Shown: positions 41,528 through 50,084 of the stretch, piece by piece
How the letters are laid out: each line of letters begins with the position of its first letter
How positions within the stretch are numbered: the stretch's first letter is position 1
From: Kalymmatonema hyalinum WJT4-NPBG1
Lineage (GTDB): Bacteria > Cyanobacteriota > Cyanobacteriia > Cyanobacteriales > Nostocaceae
Direction of reading: 5' to 3'
DNA: 64,000 bases
Assembly (NCBI GenBank): GCA_019359075.1
Contig: JAHHIB010000026.1
Location: forward strand, 1 to 64,000
Made by a program: the position numbers and the translations under genes
The notes under the pieces: generated by a model
What the model saw: the letters and a program-made list of their open reading frames with translations, nothing else
The model's database searches: none
Told to the model about the DNA's origin: nothing

Positions 41528-43636
41528 ATGAAATTTAGTTTCCTAATTTTTCAAGCTTTATTAATTAATTTTGCTTTCGCTTCCGTTACCTTTGCAAAAG
41601 AAAATAATTTAGTTCACAAAAAGGCTTCTATAAAGAAGACATCAGAAATACCATACTTAAATGAGATAAAGCAACCATACACCAGTGCAGAATTATTGAC
41701 TCAAACGCCAAGCCCATCTAAAAAGCCACAAACAACTGATAACCCAGAACCAAATTCCACACCAAACGAGTCAGAAGCCACAGTTGAAGATGATGCCATT
41801 ATTATAGATGTGACAGGGGAAAAAGATGACCTTCCTCAATCTACTCCGACATATGTTATTGAAAAAGAGGAAATTGAAAAACAGGGTGCGACAAGCGTAT
41901 CTGATGTTTTGAAAAAATTGCCTGGATTTGCTATCAATGATACAGGTCATGGTGCAGATATTCACACAGGTACATACTATCGCGGAGCCTCGATTAACCA
42001 ATCTGTATTTCTGATTAATGGCAGATCTATTAACACCAATGTCAACACCTATCATGGTGCTACAGATTTAAATAGTATTCCTGTAGAAGCTATTGAACGA
42101 GTGGAGTTGTATAGTGGTGCAGCTTCTACTCTTTATGGTTCCTCAGCCTTTGGAGGAGTTGTTAATATTATCACGAAAGAAGGTAGCGGTGTTCCTCGGT
42201 TCAATGCGGCGGCGGAATTTGGTTCTTTGAATTTTAATAATCAACAATTAAGCTATGGGGGTGCAACTGGCTCTTTAAGATATAACCTGAGCTTTGAAAG
42301 GTCTTTTATTGATAACCGTTACCGCGTTCCTCTTGGTGCAGCAAATCGTGATCCTCAAGGATACTTATTTAATGCAGACACAGCAAGAAGCACATATTTT
42401 GGCAGTTTTGCCTTTGATGTAGATCCTAGGAATACGTTAAGTTTAGATGTCACTACACTCAGCAGTCGTCGGGGATTAATTTATTTTGGCTTTCCTTTAC
42501 AAAGAGATCGACTAGACCACGATAATTTAAATATTGGCTTTTCTTGGAAAATTCGCCTTGGTAATGGTAACACTTCTGTTCTGACAACCACACTAGGTTA
42601 TAACCAAAATTACTTCAACACTTACGGTCCCAGCAGCCAATTCTACCGTACAGGAACTTTAGATACACAATTATATACAGCTAGGGTAGACCATACATGG
42701 CAACTGACTCCAAATTATAAATTGCGCTGGGGATTAGATTTACAAAACACAGATTTAAATGGGGATGCATTCAGTACAGTTCCTAATCGAATTGACTTGA
42801 ATGAAAATGAAAGCGAGAGTTTATTGAATACCGCATTATTTGCAGTTAATACTTTGAATATCAGCGATAATTTTCAGGTAGATTTGGGTTTGAGACAAAG
42901 CTTTGATAGCAAATTTGGAAATTATCTCAATCCGAGTGTGGGATTTAAATATGATATTGTTCCTGCTTTAGCTGTGCGGGGAAGTTGGGCGGGAGGACAG
43001 CGCAATCCTGGTTTGGATCAGTTGTATGTTTATGATACGGTACATGGATGGCTACCTAATCCTGATTTAGAACCAGAAACTGGCTCATCTTGGACTGCGG
43101 GAGTTGATGTTAAGTTTTTGGAGAATTTAGTAGGACAGTTCACTTACTTTGGCAGTAGTTTAGATAATCGCTTGGGAGTCGTACAAGGAACATGGCAAAA
43201 TATTGGGTTAGTTGATACCAATGGTTTAGAGGCGGCGCTGCGGTGGACAATTGGTTCTGGGTGGTCAACTTTTGTCAACTACACATATACAGATGCCAAA
43301 ATACAAACAGGACCAGAAAAAGGGTTACAATTGGGCTTAATTCCCTACTCTGTAGCTTCTGCTGGTATTGGTTATGAAAGTGGAGGCTGGCAGGCGAATT
43401 TGTATGCGACTTATTATGGTGGCGCTCGTCGAGCCATATACACAAGAACCGGAGAGTCAATTACAGAGTTCTCGCCATCTTTCTTTAATTTGGATTTTAG
43501 CGCTCGCGTTCCTGTTACGAGAAATTTGGGGTTGACGGTTTACTTAGAAAATTTACTAGATGAACAATACGAGCGAGTCAATCGTATCTATAGCCCTGGG
43601 TTTACGTTCCGCTTGGGTTTAACAGCTAATATTTAA
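41528..43636 (+). CDS. TonB-dependent outer membrane receptor
   Basis: A 702-residue protein from the ATG at 41528 (a GTG start at 41513 is possible). The signal peptide (MKFSFLIFQALLINFAFASV) is followed by a Thr/Pro/Asn-rich linker, then a plug domain (PTYVIEKEEIEKQGATSVSD, TYYRGASINQSVFLINGRS, VELYSGAASTLYGSSAFGGV) and a 22-strand barrel ending in an aromatic C-terminus, TFRLGLTANI. Such receptors import siderophores, cobalamin, heme or other ligands using ExbBD-TonB. The 'LNGR'-type loop and short barrel resemble BtuB/colicin receptor types, so cobalamin or heme is possible. No AraC regulator, PBP or ABC genes are adjacent, so the substrate is undetermined. Confidence 0.9.
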   Translation: MKFSFLIFQALLINFAFASVTFAKENNLVHKKASIKKTSEIPYLNEIKQPYTSAELLTQTPSPSKKPQTTDNPEPNSTPNESEATVEDDAIIIDVTGEKDDLPQSTPTYVIEKEEIEKQGATSVSDVLKKLPGFAINDTGHGADIHTGTYYRGASINQSVFLINGRSINTNVNTYHGATDLNSIPVEAIERVELYSGAASTLYGSSAFGGVVNIITKEGSGVPRFNAAAEFGSLNFNNQQLSYGGATGSLRYNLSFERSFIDNRYRVPLGAANRDPQGYLFNADTARSTYFGSFAFDVDPRNTLSLDVTTLSSRRGLIYFGFPLQRDRLDHDNLNIGFSWKIRLGNGNTSVLTTTLGYNQNYFNTYGPSSQFYRTGTLDTQLYTARVDHTWQLTPNYKLRWGLDLQNTDLNGDAFSTVPNRIDLNENESESLLNTALFAVNTLNISDNFQVDLGLRQSFDSKFGNYLNPSVGFKYDIVPALAVRGSWAGGQRNPGLDQLYVYDTVHGWLPNPDLEPETGSSWTAGVDVKFLENLVGQFTYFGSSLDNRLGVVQGTWQNIGLVDTNGLEAALRWTIGSGWSTFVNYTYTDAKIQTGPEKGLQLGLIPYSVASAGIGYESGGWQANLYATYYGGARRAIYTRTGESITEFSPSFFNLDFSARVPVTRNLGLTVYLENLLDEQYERVNRIYSPGFTFRLGLTANI

Positions 43637-43677
43637 GAGACGCGCCATGGCTCGTCTTTACATCTGTTGGCGTTAGA

Positions 43678-43983
43678 ATGTTTGGTATGAGAGCCAGAAT
43701 TGAAAACAGCGTGCTTTTTCTCCACCACGAAGATCTGCCAGAGTACAAAAAAGGCGGTTCCGTGGTGAGGAACAGTTATTTCTGGGCGCTGCGTTCAATT
43801 GCGGGTAGGGCTTCGCGTTATGGTGATTGGGAGTACGAGCCTGAGGTTTGGCTAGCACTGGCGCGGATGTTGTTATCCTTCGCTGAATCTAGGTATTTGG
43901 GGCTTAGAGAAACTGTGCTGGAGTTTCCTCTATCTCAAGGAGAAATTCCTGATGTGCTGCGAGATGTTTCCACTTGGGAATAG
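43678..43983 (+). CDS. Hypothetical protein
   Basis: The 101-residue soluble protein begins MFGMRARIENSVLFLHHEDL and is rich in aromatic and charged residues (NSYFWALRSIAGRASRYGDW, YEPEVWLALARMLLSF), ending IPDVLRDVSTWE. It has no signal peptide or TM segment. I do not recognise a family. It follows the receptor by 41 bp on the same strand but without evident coupling. The reading frame is long for this region, which is otherwise repeat-dense. Confidence 0.5.
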   Translation: MFGMRARIENSVLFLHHEDLPEYKKGGSVVRNSYFWALRSIAGRASRYGDWEYEPEVWLALARMLLSFAESRYLGLRETVLEFPLSQGEIPDVLRDVSTWE

Positions 43984-44491
43984 GATAGAACTGGAGGTTA
44001 ATACTAAGTTGCAGATCAAAACCTCACCCCTAACCCCTCTCCTTAGTAAGGAGAGGGGAAATAAAGCACAGCTTTATTGGGGTGAGGTGATACGTATGAA
44101 CGCAACTCGGTATAAGCTTGAAAAAATTCATTTTTAGGCTGCGCCTGGGAAAGAGAATGTAGCAGCATTTACAGAAAAACTTAATATTAAATTAATTCCA
44201 AAAATAGATAGATTGGCGGGCAAAACTAGCGTAGCTAGTTTTGCCCGCTTGCAAAGAAATTAATCTATTGGAGAGTTATGCATAGCTGCGAGATGCTTAT
44301 ACTTGAGAATAAAATAAAACTGGAGGCTCCGCCTCAAAAAATTTCTTTCCAGGCGCAGCCTGGAAAAGAGAATGTAGCAGCTTTACAGAAAAACTTAATA
44401 TTAAATTAATTCCAAAAATAGATAGATTGGCGGGCAAAACTAGCGTAGCTAGTTTTGCCCGCTTGCAAAGAAATTAATCTACTGGAGAGTT
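43984..44491. other. Repeat-dense intergenic stretch
   Basis: It holds the CT-rich palindrome near 44021-44091 and the tandem duplication 44136-44497, described separately. No gene is supported, although the first duplication copy carries an ATG and a 43-codon frame that is probably a relic of the downstream gene's start. Confidence 0.6.
44021..44091. repeat. Long palindromic repeat (cctcacccctaacc...ggggtgagg)
   Basis: The outer arms cctcacccc and ggggtgagg enclose an inner pair, cctctccttag/taaggagagg. This is the very common 'acccctaacccctctcc' cyanobacterial palindrome, and a truncated relative is translated in the gene at 29142. It lies after the hypothetical gene at 43678. Confidence 0.8.
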
Positions 44492-44497
44492 ATGCAT
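44136..44497. repeat. About 145-bp direct tandem duplication, period 214 bp
   Basis: Copy 1 (about 44136-44283) and copy 2 (about 44351-44497) agree almost base for base, with a 1-nt deletion and a few substitutions. Each contains a perfect 15-bp-arm hairpin (gcgggcaaaactagc around gta; 44216-44248 and 44430-44462), a ggagag ribosome-binding site and an ATG. The second ATG opens the hypothetical gene at 44492. The unit therefore includes that gene's leader and start codon. Confidence 0.9.
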
Positions 44498-44749
44498 AAA
44501 AGCTTTGAAGAATACGATCAGTTCATTGAAGAGTACAATAAATTCCTACAGCACTACGCACACTCTTCACGACTTATTACAGCAATGAAAAGTTCACAAC
44601 AGGAAAATACTCAAGTCACTTTATTATACCAAGAGGCTGTACAGGCACATACAGAGGCCACAAGTGCATACATAAAAACAGTCAGAATGTATAGGCAGTT
44701 AGTCCAAAAATGGCTTTTGGTAGCGCAATCCTGTTATCAGCGTGGATAA
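44492..44749 (+). CDS. Small hypothetical alpha-helical protein
   Basis: The 85-residue protein is predicted wholly helical (MHKSFEEYDQFIEEYNKFLQ, AVQAHTEATSAYIKTVRMYR, QKWLLVAQSCYQRG), possibly coiled coil, and has no TM helix. It has a good ribosome-binding site (ggagag). It starts inside copy 2 of the tandem duplication, and its stop lies 1 bp from the convergent truB end. I know no family or function. Confidence 0.5.
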   Translation: MHKSFEEYDQFIEEYNKFLQHYAHSSRLITAMKSSQQENTQVTLLYQEAVQAHTEATSAYIKTVRMYRQLVQKWLLVAQSCYQRG

Positions 44750-44750
44750 T

Positions 44751-45638
44751 TTAGATAGCCTCGAACACCATTTCAGGAATTAGTAGCTGGTTTGTATCTG
44801 AATTTTCCAGTTTAGCGATTCCCAAAAAGCGCCCATCTTCATCGTAAACTCGTAAGATTTCTACAACATTAAGAGTTACACTAATGCGCTGACCTTGACA
44901 CCATTTCTGTGCTTGAGTTGCGCTTAAGGTAATAAAAGGAAGATGCTGTAAGGCTGCATCGGGGGGAGTGGGTTGAAATGCCCCAGCTTGTAGTTGTGCT
45001 TCCAAGTCGGCAAAGGTAATGCTATCTGTTAAGTGAAAGCCACTGCTTTGTGTTCGTGTTAAAGCAGCGAGAGTTCCACCAGTTTCTAAGACTATACCTA
45101 AATCACGGGCGATCGCCCGAATATATGTCCCTGCACCACAGGCGATCGCCACATCGACTTCGGGAAACTCCTTTTCTCGCCAGTCCAAAATTTCAATTTG
45201 GAAAACTTCCACTATCCGTGCTGGCACTTCTACATCTTCTCCTTTACGTGCCAACTCGTACAGGCGTTTCCCTTGAACTTGAATGGCGCTGTAAATTGGA
45301 GGAATTTGCTCGATTTTGCCCACAAATTGTTGCAGTGCCGATTTCACCGCGTCTAAACTCAACCCAGTGCAAGGTTGCGAGGCGATGATTTCGCCTTCCA
45401 AATCATCGGTTGTCGTACGCACACCCAAGCGAATTGTCGCTTTGTAAGCTTTTTCTCCAGGAAGATACTGCAACAAGCGAGTTGCTTTCCCAACAGCGAT
45501 AGGTAACACTCCTGTGGCTGTTGGATCTAAAGTTCCAGCGTGTCCCACGCGCTTGAGGCGCAAAAGTTTGCGTGTCTTCGCCACACAGTCGTGGGAAGTC
45601 CAGTCAAATGGTTTGTTGAGATTCAGGAAACCTTGCAT
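44751..45638 (-). CDS. truB: tRNA pseudouridine synthase B
   Basis: The 295-residue enzyme makes pseudouridine 55 in the T-loop of tRNAs. The N-terminus [20 protein letters not shown] and the catalytic Asp38 in [20 protein letters not shown] are diagnostic. [16 protein letters not shown] and a C-terminal PUA-like part follow. The length fits the cyanobacterial form. Its 3' end is convergent with the small helical gene by 1 bp. Its start lies against the tandem duplication near 45641. Confidence 0.96.
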   Translation of the reverse strand: MQGFLNLNKPFDWTSHDCVAKTRKLLRLKRVGHAGTLDPTATGVLPIAVGKATRLLQYLPGEKAYKATIRLGVRTTTDDLEGEIIASQPCTGLSLDAVKSALQQFVGKIEQIPPIYSAIQVQGKRLYELARKGEDVEVPARIVEVFQIEILDWREKEFPEVDVAIACGAGTYIRAIARDLGIVLETGGTLAALTRTQSSGFHLTDSITFADLEAQLQAGAFQPTPPDAALQHLPFITLSATQAQKWCQGQRISVTLNVVEILRVYDEDGRFLGIAKLENSDTNQLLIPEMVFEAI

Positions 45639-45640
45639 AT

Positions 45641-45947
45641 AAGTTATAAATTATAACCGCAGATGCACAAAGCATTGCAGGCAGCTAATTCATCTGTGTC
45701 CATCTGTGTCCATCTGTGGTTTAATTTTCATAGTAATTGACTTTTGTAAGAGGTTGATTTCTCATCTCTTTGCTTGTGCTAACTCGGTGCGCGTCAGGAA
45801 CTGTAAGTTATAAATTATAACCGCAGATGCACGCAGATAATTCATCTGTGTCCATCTGTGTCCATCTGTGGTTTATTTTCATAGTAATTGACTTTTGTAA
45901 GAGGTTGATTTCTCATCTCTTTGCTTGTGCTAACTCGGTGCGCGTCA
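45641..45947. repeat. About 155-bp tandem duplication including the 3' end of a gene
   Basis: Copy 1 (45641-45796) and copy 2 (45805-45947) share taagttataaattataacc, the 'atctgtgtccatctgtgtcc' repeat and tttctcatctctttgcttgt through gcgcgtca. Offsets fall from 164 to 151, so indels occurred. Copy 2 contains the last 12 codons and stop of the DUF1400 hydrolase, and copy 1 is a displaced duplicate of that end. Confidence 0.88.
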
Positions 45948-47586
45948 AGGATTGAATGAGACTCAAACCAGCTGAGCGACCAGAAATAACTTTAGCGTAG
46001 GCGGCGTTGAGGTAGGTAGCGTATCCTGGCGTTCGTGTAACGTAAGTTTCAAAGAAAGGGACGCTCAAAACATTCATGTAACGTTGTGCAACACTTGGAT
46101 TATACCCAACCACCTCGGAAGGTAAAGATAGTTGCTGTGCGCTACCCTTACCACTCCCAATAATGGAAAAGTGGGTTGCACGCTGAAGCACTGCCAGATA
46201 CTTTTGTGAATTATTTATCCAAGAGAAAGGCAGAAGTTGTTCGTATAAAGCTGGCGCGATAGTATCATCGCTGCCGGCGACAATCATCACAGGAGTTTGA
46301 ATTTGGCTTAAACCAGCTTCTCCAAAGATACTGCTCGTCATTGGGTTCACCGCAATCACAGCCTTAATTCTCTCATCTCGAAACTGATATTCCTTAGGGT
46401 TGTTGCTACGCAATTCGAGTGCATGACATTGAAGCAGTAAAGAGAGATTCCAAGTATCTTTGAGTGCCTTGGGTTGACAGTCTTTTTGGAGTTGTCCAAA
46501 GTTAATCTTTGCACCCGCCAAGGCTAAAGCTGTGTAGCCACCGAAGGATTGACCAAACACTCCAACTCTTTGCAGATTGAGCCGACCTTTAAAACGTGCA
46601 TCCGTTCTGCTAAGTTCTTGGAGCTGATCAAGAATATATTTTACATCGAGAGGTCGGTTCTTAAATTCATCCGCTTGTGCAACTTCACTTGTACTTCCAT
46701 TGAAGAGCGATCGCAATTGTTTGGTGTCACTTCCCGGATGATTGGGAACAACAACAGCAAACCCGTGAGAAGCTAGGTGATTGCCTAAATATTCAAAGTT
46801 ACTGCTGTCTGAACCCAAACCATGAGAAATGATGATGACAGGGACGCGACTTTGAACGTTAGGAAGGTAAACATCAGTCAACAAAAACCGTTTGCGTAGT
46901 GAATCGAAAAACTTCAGCGTCTGTTTTTGCGATATGAACCGTCCTTTACGCCGTAAATCTGGCAATTGGGAGTCTAGTGGTAGTCTAATTGTGGCAGCTT
47001 CGGCATTTGACTTTTGAGAAACTGCTGTAATAGCTCGATTCGTTTCATTTACCAGTTTTTCCAGTTGCGCAGTCATTGCTAAAGTTCTTGACAAATCTAT
47101 ATAAATTCCAGAACTGGGATACTTACGCAACAAATTCAATAACGTTAAGCCTCCTGGTTCAGTTGAGGCTAAAATGAGCGCTGATCGTAAGGCGTGAAAT
47201 CCTGGTTTTGGTTGACGAGATTCGGTTTTAATCACTTCTCCCAACCGTTGCAGCAGAAATTCTCCTTGTGGTGTATAAAGAAATTGCGACACCGCCACTG
47301 GACTTACCTTAATCGGACTGAGTAACCCACGCCGCAACTGCTGAAGCTGTTCTTTTTTCAGATATTGCCTATAAACTGCCAAGTCCTCGTCAAGAACACC
47401 GTTTCTGGCATACTTTTCCAAAGCGCTGACAGATACAGAACGCTCAAAGGCTGAATATGACGCATAAATTCGCTCTGCTGCTGTGGCAGAATTGCCAAAC
47501 CCAAGTGTTGGCAGCAACATAGAGAGAACCAGCCACAGCGAATTCTTTCTCAAGGCGCTGATCCAATGACCAAATAAGTTGTTCAT
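45913..47586 (-). CDS. DUF1400-alpha/beta hydrolase
   Basis: The 557-residue secreted protein has a signal peptide (LWLVLSMLLPTLGFGNSATA), a DUF1400 domain (about 38-170; ERIYASYSAFERSVSVSALE) and a dienelactone-type alpha/beta hydrolase (about 215-530). The hydrolase has VIIISHGLGSDSSNFEYL (oxyanion region) and nucleophile elbow VGVFGQSFGGYTAL. The acid/base part is VMIVAGSDDTIAP and RATHFSIIG. This fusion is characteristic of cyanobacteria and its substrate is unknown. The final codons are duplicated downstream. Confidence 0.9.
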   Translation of the reverse strand: MNNLFGHWISALRKNSLWLVLSMLLPTLGFGNSATAAERIYASYSAFERSVSVSALEKYARNGVLDEDLAVYRQYLKKEQLQQLRRGLLSPIKVSPVAVSQFLYTPQGEFLLQRLGEVIKTESRQPKPGFHALRSALILASTEPGGLTLLNLLRKYPSSGIYIDLSRTLAMTAQLEKLVNETNRAITAVSQKSNAEAATIRLPLDSQLPDLRRKGRFISQKQTLKFFDSLRKRFLLTDVYLPNVQSRVPVIIISHGLGSDSSNFEYLGNHLASHGFAVVVPNHPGSDTKQLRSLFNGSTSEVAQADEFKNRPLDVKYILDQLQELSRTDARFKGRLNLQRVGVFGQSFGGYTALALAGAKINFGQLQKDCQPKALKDTWNLSLLLQCHALELRSNNPKEYQFRDERIKAVIAVNPMTSSIFGEAGLSQIQTPVMIVAGSDDTIAPALYEQLLPFSWINNSQKYLAVLQRATHFSIIGSGKGSAQQLSLPSEVVGYNPSVAQRYMNVLSVPFFETYVTRTPGYATYLNAAYAKVISGRSAGLSLIQSLTRTELAQAKR

Positions 47587-47904
47587 TGTTTAACTGTGCA
47601 AGGAGATTTTATTTAACGAGGCGTGATCTGTAGTCGTTGTGCGGGCACTCCAGAATTAATTGATATCTTCGCCTCTCAATATAGAGATATTTTTGATGTT
47701 TTTTCTTGTTTTGAAATTCAAATACAAAACTTCAAAGAGTACATCAAGCAGGTGGAATCCCCACTTTCAATATATCAAATAGCTGCATTGTGCTAAAAAT
47801 GAATCTTGCTTCTGGGGGAGTCGTTTTATTTGCAGCAATTCGAGGCAAGATGACTAACAAGCCCAGAAGAAGAAAAGCCACCATCACATTTGTTGATTCA
47901 AAAC
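47587..47904. other. 318-bp intergenic stretch
   Basis: No supportable gene. AT-rich DNA here probably contains the promoter of the DUF1400 hydrolase, on the minus strand. No clear repeat or known regulatory element was seen. Confidence 0.5.
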
Positions 47905-49455
47905 TCAGGAGACTTTACCAAATCCTCCTCCTCCAGGGGTTTCTATTACAAAAATATCCCCAGGTTTCATCTCGACTGTTGCAGGTTCGTCTAAATTTTC
48001 TTGGGTTCCATCCTGACGTTCTATCCAGTTGCGTCCTACAAGTCCGGCTTCTCCACCATTTAATCCAAAGGGAGGAACAAACCGATGATTAGAGAGAATA
48101 TTAGCTGTCATGGGTTCTAAAAACCGGATGCGACGGATAACCCCATTACCACCGCAATGTTTTCCTTTACCCCCGCTATCCGGACGAAGACAAAAGCTTT
48201 CTACTTGTACAGGATAACGGGTTTCTAAGACTTCTGGGTCGGTCAAGCGGGAGTTAGTCATGTGGGTTTGTACTGCATCGGTACCATCAAAATTAGCCCC
48301 TGCCCCAGAACCGCCGCAGATGGTTTCATAATATTGATACCGCTCATTACCAAAGGTAAAATTATTCATCGTTCCCTGAGAAGCAGCCATCACACCCAAA
48401 GCACCATACAAAGCATCGACAATAATTTGAGAAGTCTCTACATTACCCGCTACAACTGCTGCCGGATAAGTTGGGTTAAGCATACAACCTTCAGGAATAA
48501 TAATTTCTAGAGGCTTCAGACACCCGGCATTCAGGGGGATATTATCATCAACCAGAGTGCGGAAGACATACAAAACTGCTGCTTGAGTGACGGCTTTGGG
48601 AGCATTGAAGTTACTATTGAGTTGTTTAGAAGTCCCAGTAAAATCAATGGTAGCGCTGCGATTTTCTCGGTCTATATTCACTTTAACTTGAATTCGCGCC
48701 CCATTATCCATTTCGTAAATGAATGAGCCATCACTGAGAACATCAATTGCCTTTCTGACTGACTCCTCAGCATTATCCTGCACAAAATTCATATAAGCTT
48801 GGACAGTTTCAAGTCCGTATTGGTCAACCATTTTACGGAGTTCTTGAACTCCTCTTTCATTGGCGGCAATTTGTGCCTTAAAGTCTGCTATATTTTGGTC
48901 AGGATTACGAGCAGGATAGGTATGATTTAAAAGTAACTCCCGTACGGTGGTTTCCTGAAAATTTCCCTCCTCAACCAAGAGAAAATTATCAAAAAGAATT
49001 CCTTCCTCTTCTACTGTGGTACTGTGGGGAGGCATTGAACCGGGAGTAATTCCGCCAATATCTGCCTGGTGTCCACGAGAAGCTACATAGAAAATAATTT
49101 GTTTTCCGTCTTCGTCAAAAACAGGGGTAATCGCAGTCACATCAGGAAGATGCGTTCCCCCATTATAGGGATTGTTGGAAAGATACACATTTCCTGATTT
49201 TATAGTGTCGCTTTTATCATTAATTAAACTGCGGACACTTTCACTCATTGAGCCTAAATGTACAGGAATGTGGGGGGCATTAGCAACTAATAATCCAGAA
49301 GAATCAAAAATAGCACAGGAGAAATCCAGCCTTTCTTTGATATTCACAGATGCTGCCGTGTTTTGGAGAACAATTCCCATTTGTTCTGCGATAAATTGAT
49401 AGAGGTTTTTGAAGATTTCTAAGCGGACGGGATCGGGTTGAGATGTTGTGTACAT
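47905..49455 (-). CDS. Hydantoinase/oxoprolinase subunit B (HyuB)
   Basis: The 516-residue protein begins TTSQPDPVRLEIFKNLYQFI and contains MGIVLQNTAASVNIKERLDF, SCAIFDSSGLLVANAPHIPV and HLGSMSESVRSL, typical HyuB. The C-terminus has RPDSGGKGKHCGGNGVIRRI and GDIFVIETPGGGGFG. HyuB pairs with HyuA in ATP-dependent hydrolysis of hydantoins or 5-oxoproline; acetone carboxylase-like roles also occur. HyuA lies about 600 bp upstream on the same strand, with a SnoaL-like gene between them. The length is normal. The substrate is unknown. Confidence 0.93.
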   Translation of the reverse strand: MYTTSQPDPVRLEIFKNLYQFIAEQMGIVLQNTAASVNIKERLDFSCAIFDSSGLLVANAPHIPVHLGSMSESVRSLINDKSDTIKSGNVYLSNNPYNGGTHLPDVTAITPVFDEDGKQIIFYVASRGHQADIGGITPGSMPPHSTTVEEEGILFDNFLLVEEGNFQETTVRELLLNHTYPARNPDQNIADFKAQIAANERGVQELRKMVDQYGLETVQAYMNFVQDNAEESVRKAIDVLSDGSFIYEMDNGARIQVKVNIDRENRSATIDFTGTSKQLNSNFNAPKAVTQAAVLYVFRTLVDDNIPLNAGCLKPLEIIIPEGCMLNPTYPAAVVAGNVETSQIIVDALYGALGVMAASQGTMNNFTFGNERYQYYETICGGSGAGANFDGTDAVQTHMTNSRLTDPEVLETRYPVQVESFCLRPDSGGKGKHCGGNGVIRRIRFLEPMTANILSNHRFVPPFGLNGGEAGLVGRNWIERQDGTQENLDEPATVEMKPGDIFVIETPGGGGFGKVS

Positions 49456-49542
49456 TTTTGAATCCTATTTGTTGACATTTGATGAATTGAGCAATACGTG
49501 ATGCCGCAATAACTACCGCAATTTATGTTAGCTTATCTCTCT

Positions 49543-50019
49543 CTAGCGCTTTTTAAACGGCTTGGCTAAAAGGTTTTTAATGATATGCGGGACAAGTGTA
49601 GGACCTGGTAGAAAAACAATACCCAACTGTTGCATTAATCCCAGCGCGTCACCTTGTCCCCAATGCTCCACGATTTTGCCGTTCTCAACGCGATCAATGT
49701 GCATAATTGATAATTTGATTTGCTTAAGAGTTGGGGGAATACCTTGAAAGTCACCTAAATGTGTAGCTGTGAACGTACCACAAGTAACGACTTTATTACG
49801 TTCAACAATCACTTCATCAAATGTGTGTTGACCATTGAGAAAGGCTAAGTAGAACGCCATACCGAACTGTTTAAAACCTTCGCAGTCGAGGGGTTCAGGG
49901 ACACCAGCCATGTGAGCAACAAAATTGGAGGCGAGAAGTGCTAATGCTTGGTCAATATTCCGATTATCGAAAGCTTTGTAAAACTGGAGAACGATGGCTT
50001 TATTTTGCTGGCTTAACAT
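49543..50019 (-). CDS. SnoaL-like polyketide cyclase/ester cyclase family protein
   Basis: The 158-residue protein has the SnoaL/NTF2-like cone fold. It begins NKAIVLQFYKAFDNRNIDQA and contains VAHMAGVPEPLDCEGFKQFG and LSIMHIDRVENGKIVEHWGQ, the characteristic 'D.ve.GKI.EhW...D' end. These small enzymes or binding proteins act on varied ligands. Its position between hyuA and hyuB on the same strand suggests co-transcription, and it may be an accessory to that pathway. The role is an inference. Confidence 0.85.
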   Translation of the reverse strand: MLSQQNKAIVLQFYKAFDNRNIDQALALLASNFVAHMAGVPEPLDCEGFKQFGMAFYLAFLNGQHTFDEVIVERNKVVTCGTFTATHLGDFQGIPPTLKQIKLSIMHIDRVENGKIVEHWGQGDALGLMQQLGIVFLPGPTLVPHIIKNLLAKPFKKR

Positions 50020-50084
50020 TGATTGGATGCTTCTTTTTCACTAAGATTGTAGTGGATTGCAAACATTACACCTCAACAGCCCAT

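Noticed and set aside
44278-44410. 43-codon frame after the first duplicated ATG
   Set aside because: It is a product of the tandem duplication and reads through repeat sequence, so it is probably a relic rather than a gene.
47790-48092. 100-codon + strand frame near hyuB
   Set aside because: It overlaps the hyuB coding sequence on the other strand and has no family resemblance.
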